From Chitinophaga agri (GTDB lineage Bacteria > Bacteroidota > Bacteroidia > Chitinophagales > Chitinophagaceae), in assembly GCF_010093065.1 (NCBI RefSeq), contig NZ_CP048113.1:2790001-2854000 (forward strand): 64,000 bases of DNA, read 5' to 3'. Each line of letters opens with the position of its first letter. Within the stretch, counting starts at the first letter, position 1. The position numbers and the translations under genes were made by a program. Under the pieces are notes generated by a model. It was given only the letters and a program-made list of their open reading frames with translations. It made no database searches and was not told the DNA's origin. Below are positions 1 through 8,544 of this stretch, piece after piece.

Positions 1-27
1 ACGTCAACGGAATGCCTTCCGGTAACA

Positions 28-56
28 GGCTGCATTGTATTCTGCTACAAGCAGCC
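28..56 (-). terminator. Stem-loop after the GIN-domain gene
   Basis: GGCTGC (28-33) pairs with GCAGCC (51-56), and inside it TTGTA (35-39) pairs with TACAA (46-50). It lies just downstream of the leftward GIN-domain gene. There is no good U-run on the minus strand, so it may protect the 3' end rather than terminate by itself. Confidence 0.4.
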
Positions 57-67
57 AACAACTATCT

Positions 68-808
68 TTATTCGATCCTGGAGATCTTGGCTGAGCCGGA
101 AGAACTCTGATTGATCACGGGTGTTCCTTTGTACCGCACCTTCGCCATACCCGATACTGCTACATTCAGTTTCTTGTCTGCCGCGATATCCAGCTTACCG
201 GTACCAGAAATATTCACCTCCGCATTAGATGCCTGCAGGTCCAGGGCTTCTACATCCGCCGTACCTGATATGTCGTATTTCGTAGCGGGAATATTTCCTT
301 TCAGATTCAGTTTGGCAGTGCCTGATACGCTCACGTCCAGGTTACTGGCCTTCAGGTCGATGGCTGTATTCGAAGAACCGCTGAAGGAAAACTTCACATC
401 GTTACCTTTCAGCTGACCTTTACTGTAGAAACCACCGTTTCCACTTGATTTCAGTTCTTCCAGCTGATCGATCGTCACATAAATATTGATCGTTTTTGTA
501 GGCCTGATATCGTATCCTTTTTTGGTCTGGATCTCCAGATCATTTCCTCTCACCTTTGTTTCGATCAGCGGTAACAGGTTATCATCTGCCTCGATCCTGA
601 TATCGCTTTTAGCGCCAGGCGTGATATATACATTGTAGGAACCGGACGTAATGATACTTCTGAACTGCCCCTGATCACGGGATTCAGATCTGATATTACC
701 GCTACCGGTTACCTTTTCATTGTTAATTTTAATTGTAAAGGCTGACGCTGCGAACGTGAACAGCACTAGTGATACTGGCAACAGCCAGTGTAAACGTAAT
801 GTTTTCAT
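68..808 (-). CDS. Secreted GIN/DUF2807-type head domain protein
   Basis: A 246-residue exported protein. The N-terminus is a signal peptide (MKTLRLHW then a hydrophobic run ending near ASAF, about residue 24). The rest is rich in short alternating strands with repeated patterns such as ISGTADVEAL and VSGTAKLNL, the look of the DUF2807 'putative auto-transporter adhesin, head GIN' family that folds as a parallel beta-helix. The biochemical role of the family is not settled; a cell-surface or periplasmic location is inferred. It is the last gene of a leftward operon behind an ECF sigma factor, an anti-sigma-like protein and another secreted beta-rich protein, 51 bp after the latter. Family assignment is fairly sure, function is not. 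Confidence 0.8.
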   Translation of the reverse strand: MKTLRLHWLLPVSLVLFTFAASAFTIKINNEKVTGSGNIRSESRDQGQFRSIITSGSYNVYITPGAKSDIRIEADDNLLPLIETKVRGNDLEIQTKKGYDIRPTKTINIYVTIDQLEELKSSGNGGFYSKGQLKGNDVKFSFSGSSNTAIDLKASNLDVSVSGTAKLNLKGNIPATKYDISGTADVEALDLQASNAEVNISGTGKLDIAADKKLNVAVSGMAKVRYKGTPVINQSSSGSAKISRIE

Positions 809-859
809 ACATGAGATTTAACGATGAAGGATGTTATATAATCGATCCGTATTCCGCGA

Positions 860-1945
860 CTAACGGCTTTCGAACTGTACGTCACTGTAGACGCCGTTTA
901 TTACCAGTGTACCAGACCGGTCATCTGCGCCGGAAGTGGAAGCCGAATATGTTACCTGCGAATTCTTTCTGATATTAGTGACATTCTTCAGGGAAAGCTC
1001 TTTTGTAGCTACATCTCCCTGGTTCAGCTGGATCTTCATATGCATATCCAGTCGTTGCGGTATACCTATTTTAATATCAGTATAGGTCAGGCTCAGATCG
1101 CCGCCTTTAAAACCTGTGCTGAGTGCTTTCACGGACAGATCTCCATACACCAGCTTACCTGTCACTGCTGATTGCAACTCTGTAAAACGGAAGTCCGTGT
1201 AGGTATTCCTTCCATCAAAGGCACCTACCTTATTGATGTTGTATTCATCGTAATTACCGTTGGTAGTCAGTTCGCCTACAGTACCAATATTGTATTCGCA
1301 ATAGTTGGACCTGGCGGTCAGTTCTCCGATAGCATCACTCTTAAGATTGGAATAGTTTGCCCTGATGCTTACTTTCTCACCCTTTCCAATACGTCCGCGG
1401 TCACAGTAATTCAGGTTCAGTTCCAGCATTCTCTCTGCCTGTTTAATATCGTAATTACAATAGTTCAGGCGCATACTTGCCGGGAAAGAAAGCACATCCG
1501 TGATCACATCTCCGAAGTTGTTGTCTATCATCAGTTTGGCCAGTCTTTCGGGCACATACATCTCGTAGTCAATATTTACATAATCCTTGGAGTCTTTCTT
1601 ACCACCCCAGGAAAACCACTTACTGCCTGAGGCAGAAGGGTTGTACTGCGTTTGCAGACTGGCATTATTACCGTTGTTGTTGACGTCGATCTCTACCATG
1701 TTGACGATAGAAGTCGCTTCTTCTACAGTCTTTCCAAAACCAGTGATGGTGATGGTGGCTTTTACCTCATTTTTATTCCAGGTATGTACGATGATCTTTC
1801 CGTACTTGCTGGCCACGCTCAGTGTTGTATTCGGATTCGTGCTGAATTCCTTTACGATTACCTTTTTAAATTCACTGTCTCCTTTCTTGCCATAGGTGAA
1901 TATGGGAAGCAATAATAATAACAGGATACTAAATCTCTCTTTCAT
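860..1945 (-). CDS. Secreted beta-repeat protein of the sigma-factor operon
   Basis: A 361-residue protein with a clear signal peptide (MKERFSILLLLLLPIFTYG). The body is made of short repeating beta units, several with an N-Y-x-x-Y/N-I flavour (for example around residues 165-250: NYCNYDIKQ, SNYCEYNIG, GNYDEYNIN). This suggests a solenoid or DUF4097-like fold. I do not recognise a catalytic motif. Its start overlaps the end of the upstream anti-sigma-like gene by 17 bp, so the two are almost certainly co-translated. The link to the sigma/anti-sigma pair suggests an envelope protein whose synthesis or state is tied to that switch, which is inference. Confidence 0.7.
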   Translation of the reverse strand: MKERFSILLLLLLPIFTYGKKGDSEFKKVIVKEFSTNPNTTLSVASKYGKIIVHTWNKNEVKATITITGFGKTVEEATSIVNMVEIDVNNNGNNASLQTQYNPSASGSKWFSWGGKKDSKDYVNIDYEMYVPERLAKLMIDNNFGDVITDVLSFPASMRLNYCNYDIKQAERMLELNLNYCDRGRIGKGEKVSIRANYSNLKSDAIGELTARSNYCEYNIGTVGELTTNGNYDEYNINKVGAFDGRNTYTDFRFTELQSAVTGKLVYGDLSVKALSTGFKGGDLSLTYTDIKIGIPQRLDMHMKIQLNQGDVATKELSLKNVTNIRKNSQVTYSASTSGADDRSGTLVINGVYSDVQFESR

Positions 1946-2480
1946 AATTTGATTGCTTTTGGCTTACCGGCTGTTTTTCCCGCAGCTCTTCTAATATTTT
2001 ATCCAGCAGGTCCAGCTTCATCTGATAATAGCGGACCATTGCAGCTTTAATCCTTTCATTACCCGGATTCTGCATCAGTTCTGTTTCCAGCATCTGATAA
2101 GTTTCATTGCGTAATTCCAGTTCCTTACGGCCGACACTGTCCAGTCCGAGCACTGATGCCGGGTAACTTTTTATTGTCTGCAGACGCTGTTCTATCTGCG
2201 AAGTGTAATATGTTTTGGCTTCCTGCATTTCAGGCGACACGTTAATAAGGTGCTGCGATTTTTTCATTTGCAGAAACTGGTAGATCATAACACTATTGAC
2301 TACCAGCACCAGGATGGCGGCAGCTTTCAGCCAGTGACGGCCGATCATCTGTATCACCCTGTTTTTCTTACGGGGAACCAGCTGCTCTTCTAACTGTGCC
2401 CAGATCCGCGAAGGGGGTCCGGCTTCTTCAAATTCCTGACGGTGTTGCCTGACAAAATCTTCAAAACTACTTTCTGGCAT
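1929..2480 (-). CDS. Membrane anti-sigma-like protein
   Basis: A 183-residue protein with one membrane segment (about residues 50-69, WLKAAAILVLVVNSVMIYQF). The N-terminal part is an acidic cytoplasmic region with a conserved-looking opening (PESSFEDFVRQHRQEFEEA). After the membrane segment comes a long helical, charged domain of about 110 residues that looks coiled-coil. The start codon shares one base with the stop of the ECF sigma gene (TGATG), typical of sigma/anti-sigma pairs. It has no zinc-binding HxxxCxxC motif, so it is not a classical ZAS-type anti-sigma. Role as the partner that holds the sigma factor at the membrane is inferred from position and topology. Confidence 0.6.
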   Translation of the reverse strand: MPESSFEDFVRQHRQEFEEAGPPSRIWAQLEEQLVPRKKNRVIQMIGRHWLKAAAILVLVVNSVMIYQFLQMKKSQHLINVSPEMQEAKTYYTSQIEQRLQTIKSYPASVLGLDSVGRKELELRNETYQMLETELMQNPGNERIKAAMVRYYQMKLDLLDKILEELREKQPVSQKQSNYEREI

Positions 2481-3046
2481 CAGCGTATTAATTTTCTTTG
2501 TTTTATAATCTGTCTCACTTTATCCTTCGCACGCATGTACTGTGTTTTCACTGTTGACTCAGAAATGTCCAGCATGGAGGCGATTTCTCTATGTGAGTAC
2601 TCTTCAAATATGTACAAGTTTATTACGGTACGGTAGCCATGCGGTAATACGTGTATCGCATCTTTTATAGCTGCTACCGTCCATGCAAAATCATTTTCGT
2701 CTACGATCGTTTCTTCTTCTACATCTATATTGTCCACTTCCTCGAAATATACTTTCTTTCTACGCAGGTGACTTAAGCAATGATTCACGACAATACGTTT
2801 GATCCATGCTGTTACGCTACCTGCATTTTCCAGCCGTTCTATATTCTTAAACACCTGCATAAAGGCCTCCTGCAAGGTATCTTCGGCATCTGCCTGATTC
2901 CCTGTCATACGCAGACAGATATTATACATTGCTGCAGAATAAGCGTTGTATAACTCACGAAATGCGTGTGTGTCTCCTTTTTTACACCGGGACACCAGGT
3001 GGTCTGTTATGGCTGTATTGTTCAAGTTGTTGGCTGATGCTTGCAT
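2480..3046 (-). CDS. ECF-family RNA polymerase sigma factor
   Basis: An extracytoplasmic-function sigma factor of 188 residues. Region 2 is visible as FRELYNAYSAAMYNICLRM followed by ADAEDTLQEAFMQVFKNI and the AWIKRIVVNHCLSHLRR stretch; region 4 is the helix-turn-helix HREIASMLDISESTVKTQY near the C-terminus. The reading frame extends upstream to 3100, but the start at 3046 (MQASANNLNN) gives the usual family length. It is the first gene of a leftward operon with a membrane anti-sigma-like protein and two secreted proteins. It probably directs transcription of its own operon and an envelope regulon; the target is unknown. Confidence 0.9.
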   Translation of the reverse strand: MQASANNLNNTAITDHLVSRCKKGDTHAFRELYNAYSAAMYNICLRMTGNQADAEDTLQEAFMQVFKNIERLENAGSVTAWIKRIVVNHCLSHLRRKKVYFEEVDNIDVEEETIVDENDFAWTVAAIKDAIHVLPHGYRTVINLYIFEEYSHREIASMLDISESTVKTQYMRAKDKVRQIIKQRKLIR

Positions 3047-3156
3047 TATAAAGACATTATTTTGGAAAAAGGTTGCACGGGGAGAGAATATTTTTTGCAA
3101 AACGCGGAGAAAGGCATTTATTCAATCACAATAAGCTAACAATCAGTCTCTAACAT

Positions 3157-3194
3157 TTAAAAAAAGGACGCAACCTGAGAACAGGTCACGTCCT
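3157..3194 (-). terminator. Rho-independent terminator of the barrel receptor gene
   Basis: AGGACG (3165-3170) pairs with CGTCCT (3189-3194) with an inner ACCTG/CAGGT stem. Read on the minus strand it is followed by a run of T (plus-strand A-run just left of 3165). Confidence 0.8.
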
Positions 3195-3228
3195 ATCCAT
3201 CCTTATATATACCTAAAAACAGGTCAGA

Positions 3229-5691
3229 TTAGTTCCCGTCCTTCACACGGCCCTGTTCGTCTTCCAGGCCGGTTTTGCGGGCGCGGGCTGCTTTCACATT
3301 GGTATTTCCGAAACGGTAGTTGAATGTCAGTCTTACCTGACGGCTTTCCCATTTACTGCTAACACCGGTGTAGCGGCCACCATTTTCAAAGTTTCCACGG
3401 AAGCGCTGAATATTGAACACATCATTTACGTTCAGCTTCAGACTTCCTTTTTTATTCAGGATCTGTTTGGAGAAACCCAGGTCAACAGCACACATATGTT
3501 TCATTCTGAACAGTCCTTCATCAGCGATCTGCGGAGACAGATAGAATACACTCACTTCGGCACTCAGACCTTTAGGCAGTGTGAATGTCTGTTGTGTACG
3601 GCCCATGAAACCACCGCTGGAAATATTCACAGACTGGTTATCTACGACAGTCTGGAACTTGTTATAGTAGGCAGACATGTAAGTGAAACTGCTCCACCAT
3701 TTGGTGATGGTCACCGGGAATGACACGTTCAGGTTCACGATATCAGATTTCGCCACGTTGAGATACTTGTAACGGATATTCAGTGTATCACCTGTTACTA
3801 CGTCTTTGTCTGCTTCAACGATCTGTGTGATCTTATCTTTTGTATGTGTATATCCGACAGAGGTGGTCAGGAAATGTTTGAACGTATGTGTGAACTCGAT
3901 ACTGTTTGCGTATGATGGTTTCAGATATGGGTTACCTGAGATCAGTGTATATCTGTCAAGGTAGATCTGAAACGGATTCAGGTCTTCGTAATCAGGACGC
4001 TGCAGACGGCGGCTGTAAGAGAAGCCCAGCTGATGGTCTTTACTGGCATCATAGCTTACAAATACACTTGGGAACAGGTTGAAATAGCTGGTATCAGTCA
4101 CCTGGTTCATCGTGATAGAATTACCTTCTATATTGCTCTGCTCAGCGCGCAGTCCCAGTTGTACGTTTACCTTTTTAAACTGTTTCTGATAGTTGATGTA
4201 AGCAGCGTTCACGTTCTCCTTATAGATAAAGTGATTGGAACGGTTTCTGTCATACACCCAGTTACCATTACGCAGTGAGTCAAATTTTGCATCGTTATCG
4301 GTCTTCACAAAGCTCAGTTTAAAACCAGCCTCCAGTTTTGCCTGGTTACGCAGCGGTTGAACATAGTCGGCCTTGACTGTTTTAATGTCGATGCTGTTAG
4401 GCTGACTGTTACGTGTAGAGTCACCACGCATATAGTCTTTGCCGCCAGCATCCCAGATAGTAGAGAAGATATCATTTCCACGTTCTTCTGAGTTACGTGC
4501 ATAGTCCAGGTCAATGTTCAGCTCTTTACCAGCAGTATCCAGAATGGTCTTGTAGTTAACGTTATACGCAAAACGTTTCCAGGTGCCATCCATATTGGTA
4601 TGTGTTCTCAGGGTAGAATCGACTCTTGTACCATCACCTATTTTAGTAACTGCTTCTGCAGGTTCGCTGGAATTTCTGAAGCCTGCGTCTACCATCACAC
4701 CAATAGTATTTCTCTTGTTGATGAAGTAGTCCATACCCACTTTAGCACCATGGTAGTCTGACTTTCTTTTTCTTTCATTGTCCTGGTCAAAAACAGTAGG
4801 TCGTCCTTCGATACTACCTGTGCGGTACAAACCAAGGTGCTGCTGGTTTTCACGGTGATTATAGTTATAGGAACCATAGAGATTGAATTTCTCATTACGA
4901 TGGTTCAGGTTTAATGCACCACCATATTTTGGCGTCAGACCATATGCGCCGAATACAGATACGTTACCGTTACTGCCGACCATTCTGTTCTTCTTCAGTT
5001 TGATGTTGATGATCCCGGCGTTGCCAGCTGCGTCATATTTGGCGGAAGGATTGGTGATCAGTTCAATTTGCTCAATATTGCTACTGGGCATACTTTTAAG
5101 CAGCTGCGCAACGTCCTGGGAACTCATGTTAGTGAGCTTGCCATCAATCATGATAACAACCCCACTTTTACCTTTCAGATTGATATTATCATCTTTATCT
5201 ATAGAGACGCCAGGTGATTTTTCCAGTACTTCCATGGCAGTACCACCTGCGCCGACGATGCTGTTCTCAACATTGACGATCATTTTATCGGCTCTCTGCT
5301 CGATAAACGGCTTCTTGGCTGTCACATTTATTTCTTTCAGATTCTTGGCATCTGCGCCAAGCACGAGCGACTCGATGGATACCGGCGTGTTACCTTTTAC
5401 TTCAAAAGGTTTACTGTAAGCTTTGGTCATGCCAACATAAGCTGCGGCGATGAGGTACTTACCCTGTTTTACCTGTTCGAACTCATATTTACCCTCGATA
5501 TCTGCGACAGCGCCTTTTACCAGGGAGGAATCTTTTGCTTTCAGTAACGTAATAGTTGCAAATTCTACAGGTTTTTCACCTGCCTGTAATACCCGGCCGG
5601 AGATCCGGGCTGTTTCGATACTTTGTGCCTGGATGGTTTTAATGCTACACAGAAGTAAAAATGAGGCCAACAATGTAGTGGTCGATTTCAT
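3229..5691 (-). CDS. TonB-dependent-receptor-like outer-membrane beta-barrel protein
   Basis: An 820-residue outer-membrane protein. It has a signal peptide (to about residue 22, IQAQ), a CarboxypepD_reg-like beta-sandwich (about 27-110, ISGRVLQAGEKPVEFATITLL), a plug domain (about 125-235, containing the VVIMIDGKLT and IEQIELITNPSAKYDAAGNAG stretches, typical of this family) and a C-terminal barrel of the 'outer membrane beta-barrel family' type. Barrel strands end near RLTFNYRFG, followed by a charged tail of about 30 residues. No clear TonB box is seen. It stands alone, without a SusD partner, so the substrate cannot be told from context; this subfamily is not the SusC glycan type. Confidence 0.88.
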   Translation of the reverse strand: MKSTTTLLASFLLLCSIKTIQAQSIETARISGRVLQAGEKPVEFATITLLKAKDSSLVKGAVADIEGKYEFEQVKQGKYLIAAAYVGMTKAYSKPFEVKGNTPVSIESLVLGADAKNLKEINVTAKKPFIEQRADKMIVNVENSIVGAGGTAMEVLEKSPGVSIDKDDNINLKGKSGVVIMIDGKLTNMSSQDVAQLLKSMPSSNIEQIELITNPSAKYDAAGNAGIINIKLKKNRMVGSNGNVSVFGAYGLTPKYGGALNLNHRNEKFNLYGSYNYNHRENQQHLGLYRTGSIEGRPTVFDQDNERKRKSDYHGAKVGMDYFINKRNTIGVMVDAGFRNSSEPAEAVTKIGDGTRVDSTLRTHTNMDGTWKRFAYNVNYKTILDTAGKELNIDLDYARNSEERGNDIFSTIWDAGGKDYMRGDSTRNSQPNSIDIKTVKADYVQPLRNQAKLEAGFKLSFVKTDNDAKFDSLRNGNWVYDRNRSNHFIYKENVNAAYINYQKQFKKVNVQLGLRAEQSNIEGNSITMNQVTDTSYFNLFPSVFVSYDASKDHQLGFSYSRRLQRPDYEDLNPFQIYLDRYTLISGNPYLKPSYANSIEFTHTFKHFLTTSVGYTHTKDKITQIVEADKDVVTGDTLNIRYKYLNVAKSDIVNLNVSFPVTITKWWSSFTYMSAYYNKFQTVVDNQSVNISSGGFMGRTQQTFTLPKGLSAEVSVFYLSPQIADEGLFRMKHMCAVDLGFSKQILNKKGSLKLNVNDVFNIQRFRGNFENGGRYTGVSSKWESRQVRLTFNYRFGNTNVKAARARKTGLEDEQGRVKDGN

Positions 5692-5936
5692 ATAAGGAGG
5701 ATTTAAATTTATTATAGGTTTTAAACTAGCTATTTATTTACATAGAACCGTTCTAACTACAGAACCTTTCTTAAACAACTACAGTGTAAAGGTAGGTAGT
5801 TTGCATTGCATAGTACATAGTTTTACACAAACGGTTCCCAAATAGGGATGATTGGTAAAAGTTTGATAAAGTTTTTAGGAACTTATACTAAAGACGACTG
5901 AGATCAGCTTTCGTTGCAGAAAAAAAATTATAACAA
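5692..5936. other. Intergenic region upstream of the barrel receptor
   Basis: About 245 bp, AT-rich, with no credible ORF. It should carry the receptor promoter, but I see no perfect TAnnTTTG box on the minus strand. The one distinct structure is a 13-bp palindrome (5743-5755), listed separately. Confidence 0.5.
5743..5755. promoter_or_regulatory. Palindrome TAGAACcGTTCTA, possible operator
   Basis: A perfect 6+1+6 palindrome about 50 bp upstream of the receptor start. Related half-sites follow nearby (AGAACC at 5761 and GGTTCC in the 5830s). A repressor or activator site is possible; there is no direct evidence of the protein that would bind. Confidence 0.3.
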
Positions 5937-5968
5937 TAAAAAAGGCGCTGCCTGGTGGCAACGCCTTT
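5937..5968 (-). terminator. Terminator after the hemerythrin gene
   Basis: AAAGGCG (5941-5947) pairs with CGCCTTT (5962-5968), with inner TGCC/GGCA around a TGGT loop. On the minus strand it is followed by T-rich sequence. It ends the Lgt-like/hemerythrin operon. Confidence 0.8.
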
Positions 5969-5991
5969 ATAATATGATGTGAAGATCCTGC

Positions 5992-6417
5992 TTATGACCA
6001 TATGATACTTTCCAGTATATGGGGTAGCAGGGATTGTATCTTTTCAAAAAGTAGTCTTTCCTCCTTTCTGATATGTAATTCAAGACTGCGGGCCAGTACG
6101 TCCATCGCAGCGATCATATCAGTATTATCTGTCAGCGCGCTGTACATACGGGAGATCTGCTGGTGCTCCAGGATGAGCTCCTGAATCAGCTGATCTATTT
6201 CAGGATGATGACCGGTACACATTTCGAAAAGGTATTCTTCCTTCTGGATATGCGGTACCATGATTTCCTGGAACACTTTTACAATGTAGGCCAGCTTGGC
6301 ATTGGTTTCTAGTGGGAACCCCTCATAAGCTGCTGCGTCATTCTTCAGATAGCGGCAAACGAATAAGAGACGTTGATGTTCCTGCGATAAGGGTATCAGG
6401 ACTGGATGTCTTTGCAT
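5992..6417 (-). CDS. Hemerythrin-domain protein
   Basis: A 141-residue all-helical protein with the spaced His/Glu pattern of the hemerythrin cation-binding family: H14 in SQEHQRLL, HIQKEEYLFE (about 56-65), EHQQISRMY (about 85-93) and HIRKEERLLFE (about 114-124). Such domains hold a di-iron centre and bind oxygen or sense iron or nitrosative stress. The ATG lies 2 bp past the stop of the Lgt-like gene, so the two are one operon. A functional link between them is not obvious. The exact ligand set would need a structural alignment. Confidence 0.82.
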   Translation of the reverse strand: MQRHPVLIPLSQEHQRLLFVCRYLKNDAAAYEGFPLETNAKLAYIVKVFQEIMVPHIQKEEYLFEMCTGHHPEIDQLIQELILEHQQISRMYSALTDNTDMIAAMDVLARSLELHIRKEERLLFEKIQSLLPHILESIIWS

Positions 6418-6419
6418 AA

Positions 6420-7718
6420 TCAGACTGCTGGTTTTGCTGCTTTATTTATTTTGCGGCAATACCAGATCAAACCTGCACCACCAATCACCATTAAAGAGGA
6501 GATGATCTCAGCCTGTGTAGGGTGAAATCCGAAGATGTCATACTTAGTATTCACCCTGATCTTCTCAACAAAGAAACGCTCTAAACCATTGAAGATAAGA
6601 TAGATACCAAAAACCACACCTGGTACGGTCACTCTCTTACGTACGGCATATAATATACCGAACAATATCAGGCAGGCGATAATTTCATACAATGCAGTCG
6701 GATAAACAGCTACTGGCAATACACTGCAATATTTTCCTGTGCAGCCAGCCATCTGAACCCCTTCATTAATTACGTTATGTGGATAACCGTATGCGAAAAA
6801 CCAGTCCGGCAGGAAACTCAGTCCTGCAGGCTTAGGAAAAGGTGCATGCGGAATATGTTCGATACTTGCATATTGTCTGGAGAAGAATTGCTGACTTGCC
6901 TGCACCATTTGCTGGAACCTGGTAGGATCAGCTGGCACGACTTTACCTGCAGCATCTGTTACATAACTGCTGTTATAGATACCCCAGTCACCGTCCCCTG
7001 AGAAGTGACATCCCATACGGCCAATAGCATATGCCAGCATTAGTGCCGGCGCTGAACTATCAATCAGCTGCCACACATTAATCCCTTTCCTGACAGCATA
7101 ACGAATGATCACTACCGCTGCTACGATAAGACCACCGTAGAAGGTAAGTCCACTGAAGGAAAGCAGGGAACCGATCGGGTCCTGTGAAAAGTCATTCCAG
7201 TTTTCCAGATTATGAAATATCTTGGCGCCCAGCAGTCCGGCAACAGCCGCCATTACGATAATGTCAGGTACACGCTGGTGGGGCATTACAATAACAGTCT
7301 CTTCTTTCGGCGTGGCTTTCTCCTGTTTTTTGCCAGTGCGGAATTTGCTATAGGCCAAAATGCCACCAAGCAGTAAACCACCCAGCACACTTCCTTTAGC
7401 AGATAACATATATGATTGCAGGTCCTGAGAAGCCTCTGCCCAGTCTAGTGCCAGTCCGAGTATTTTAAATCCCAGAATAAATCCGAGCACGCCGTGGAAC
7501 AGTACCTCTCCAGCAGTAACCGGTTTGCCGGTAATGATAGTCTCAGGTACACCTTTCAGCCAACCTAACTTTTCCCTTCTTTTCAGTTCATTGGTCAATA
7601 CGTAAGCACCAGCCAGGAAGGCTATAGCAACAAAGAATCCGAATGTTTGTAACAGTTTGAATACAGGGATTTCTATGCCAAAAAGGTCTTTAAACGCGTA
7701 ATATAGATTAGGATACAT
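6420..7718 (-). CDS. Divergent prolipoprotein diacylglyceryl transferase (Lgt)-like membrane protein
   Basis: A 432-residue multi-membrane-segment protein related to Lgt, which moves diacylglycerol from phosphatidylglycerol to the lipobox Cys of prolipoproteins. Recognisable blocks are LTFYGGLI, the GRMGCHFSGDGDWG block (R234) and a C-terminal NGLERFFVEKIR block matching the Arg239/Glu243 block of E. coli Lgt. It is about 140 residues longer than typical Lgt, with a charged loop near residue 130. From memory of the E. coli enzyme, the essential His103 aligns with Y194 here and Asn146 with C237. It may be a paralogue with altered activity rather than the housekeeping Lgt. Co-transcribed with a hemerythrin gene. 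Confidence 0.72.
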   Translation of the reverse strand: MYPNLYYAFKDLFGIEIPVFKLLQTFGFFVAIAFLAGAYVLTNELKRREKLGWLKGVPETIITGKPVTAGEVLFHGVLGFILGFKILGLALDWAEASQDLQSYMLSAKGSVLGGLLLGGILAYSKFRTGKKQEKATPKEETVIVMPHQRVPDIIVMAAVAGLLGAKIFHNLENWNDFSQDPIGSLLSFSGLTFYGGLIVAAVVIIRYAVRKGINVWQLIDSSAPALMLAYAIGRMGCHFSGDGDWGIYNSSYVTDAAGKVVPADPTRFQQMVQASQQFFSRQYASIEHIPHAPFPKPAGLSFLPDWFFAYGYPHNVINEGVQMAGCTGKYCSVLPVAVYPTALYEIIACLILFGILYAVRKRVTVPGVVFGIYLIFNGLERFFVEKIRVNTKYDIFGFHPTQAEIISSLMVIGGAGLIWYCRKINKAAKPAV

Positions 7719-7899
7719 GGCAAAAAAAAATTGGTGATCTGAATTTTCCTATGAACAAAGCCGAATTAGTCAAACGGAAAATCAAACCACCAAAGTAAGC
7801 TGTAAAAATTACAAATTCCAAATCATAATCCCTTTTTCTATTGCGTAAACAATATATTAACAGACAACAGGGAAAGGATTATGATCCGGAAACTTGTCC

Positions 7900-8313
7900 T
7901 TAGCAATATTCTGCGAAAGCGTCCACCAGGTTTGCAGCGATCATCTGCGCAGGACGTCCTTCAATCATATGACGCTCAATAAAGTGAACCAGCTGTCCAT
8001 CTTTAAATAAAGCGATAGCAGGAGAAGATGGAGGATAAGGCAACAGGTGAGCGCGGATCTGCTGGATCGCAGCCAGATCAAAACCTGCAAAGCTGGTAGT
8101 TAATCTGTCTGGTTTCTTCTCACTGTGAGCAACTGCCAGTAATACACCTGGACGCGCGCTACCTGCGGAGCAACCACACACGGAATTGATCATAACCAGG
8201 GTAGTACCTTCTTTCTTTAAGATCTCATCCACTTTCTCAGGTGTCAGCAATTCTTCAAAACCATTATCTGTTAATTCTGCCTTCATGGGCTTTACTAGTT
8301 CTGCTGGATACAT
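7900..8313 (-). CDS. Bacilliredoxin, BrxA/BrxB (YphP) family
   Basis: A small thioredoxin-fold protein (137 residues from the chosen start) that removes bacillithiol or similar thiols from oxidised proteins. The diagnostic CGC active site is present (SVCGCSAGSARPG), as is the family opening MYPAELVKPMKAELTDNGF, which fixes the start at 8313 rather than the upstream in-frame Met at 8406. It stands alone. A TAnnTTTG box on the minus strand (8347-8354) lies about 35 bp upstream. Confidence 0.92.
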   Translation of the reverse strand: MYPAELVKPMKAELTDNGFEELLTPEKVDEILKKEGTTLVMINSVCGCSAGSARPGVLLAVAHSEKKPDRLTTSFAGFDLAAIQQIRAHLLPYPPSSPAIALFKDGQLVHFIERHMIEGRPAQMIAANLVDAFAEYC

Positions 8314-8346
8314 ATAACTACAATTTTTTTTGTTCGATAGTTTTGA

Positions 8347-8354
8347 CAAAGTTA
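8347..8354 (-). promoter_or_regulatory. Bacteroidota -7 box for the bacilliredoxin gene
   Basis: Minus-strand TAACTTTG, an exact TAnnTTTG match, 34 bp before the ATG. No convincing TTTG partner about 19 bp upstream, so only the -7 element is supported. Confidence 0.45.
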
Positions 8355-8544
8355 AATCATTCAGCAGATAAATAGAAAAACTTGAATAGATATGACTATA
8401 TGTCATATAAAATAACTACATACAGACAAAAAGTCTCTTCTATAACAGTGTTTTATAGCAAAATAGCAGCTTTTATGCCATGGTATTCCATTTGCATATA
8501 CCCAATTGTTCAAATTTTAAAACAAACTCAAAAAATTATAAGTT

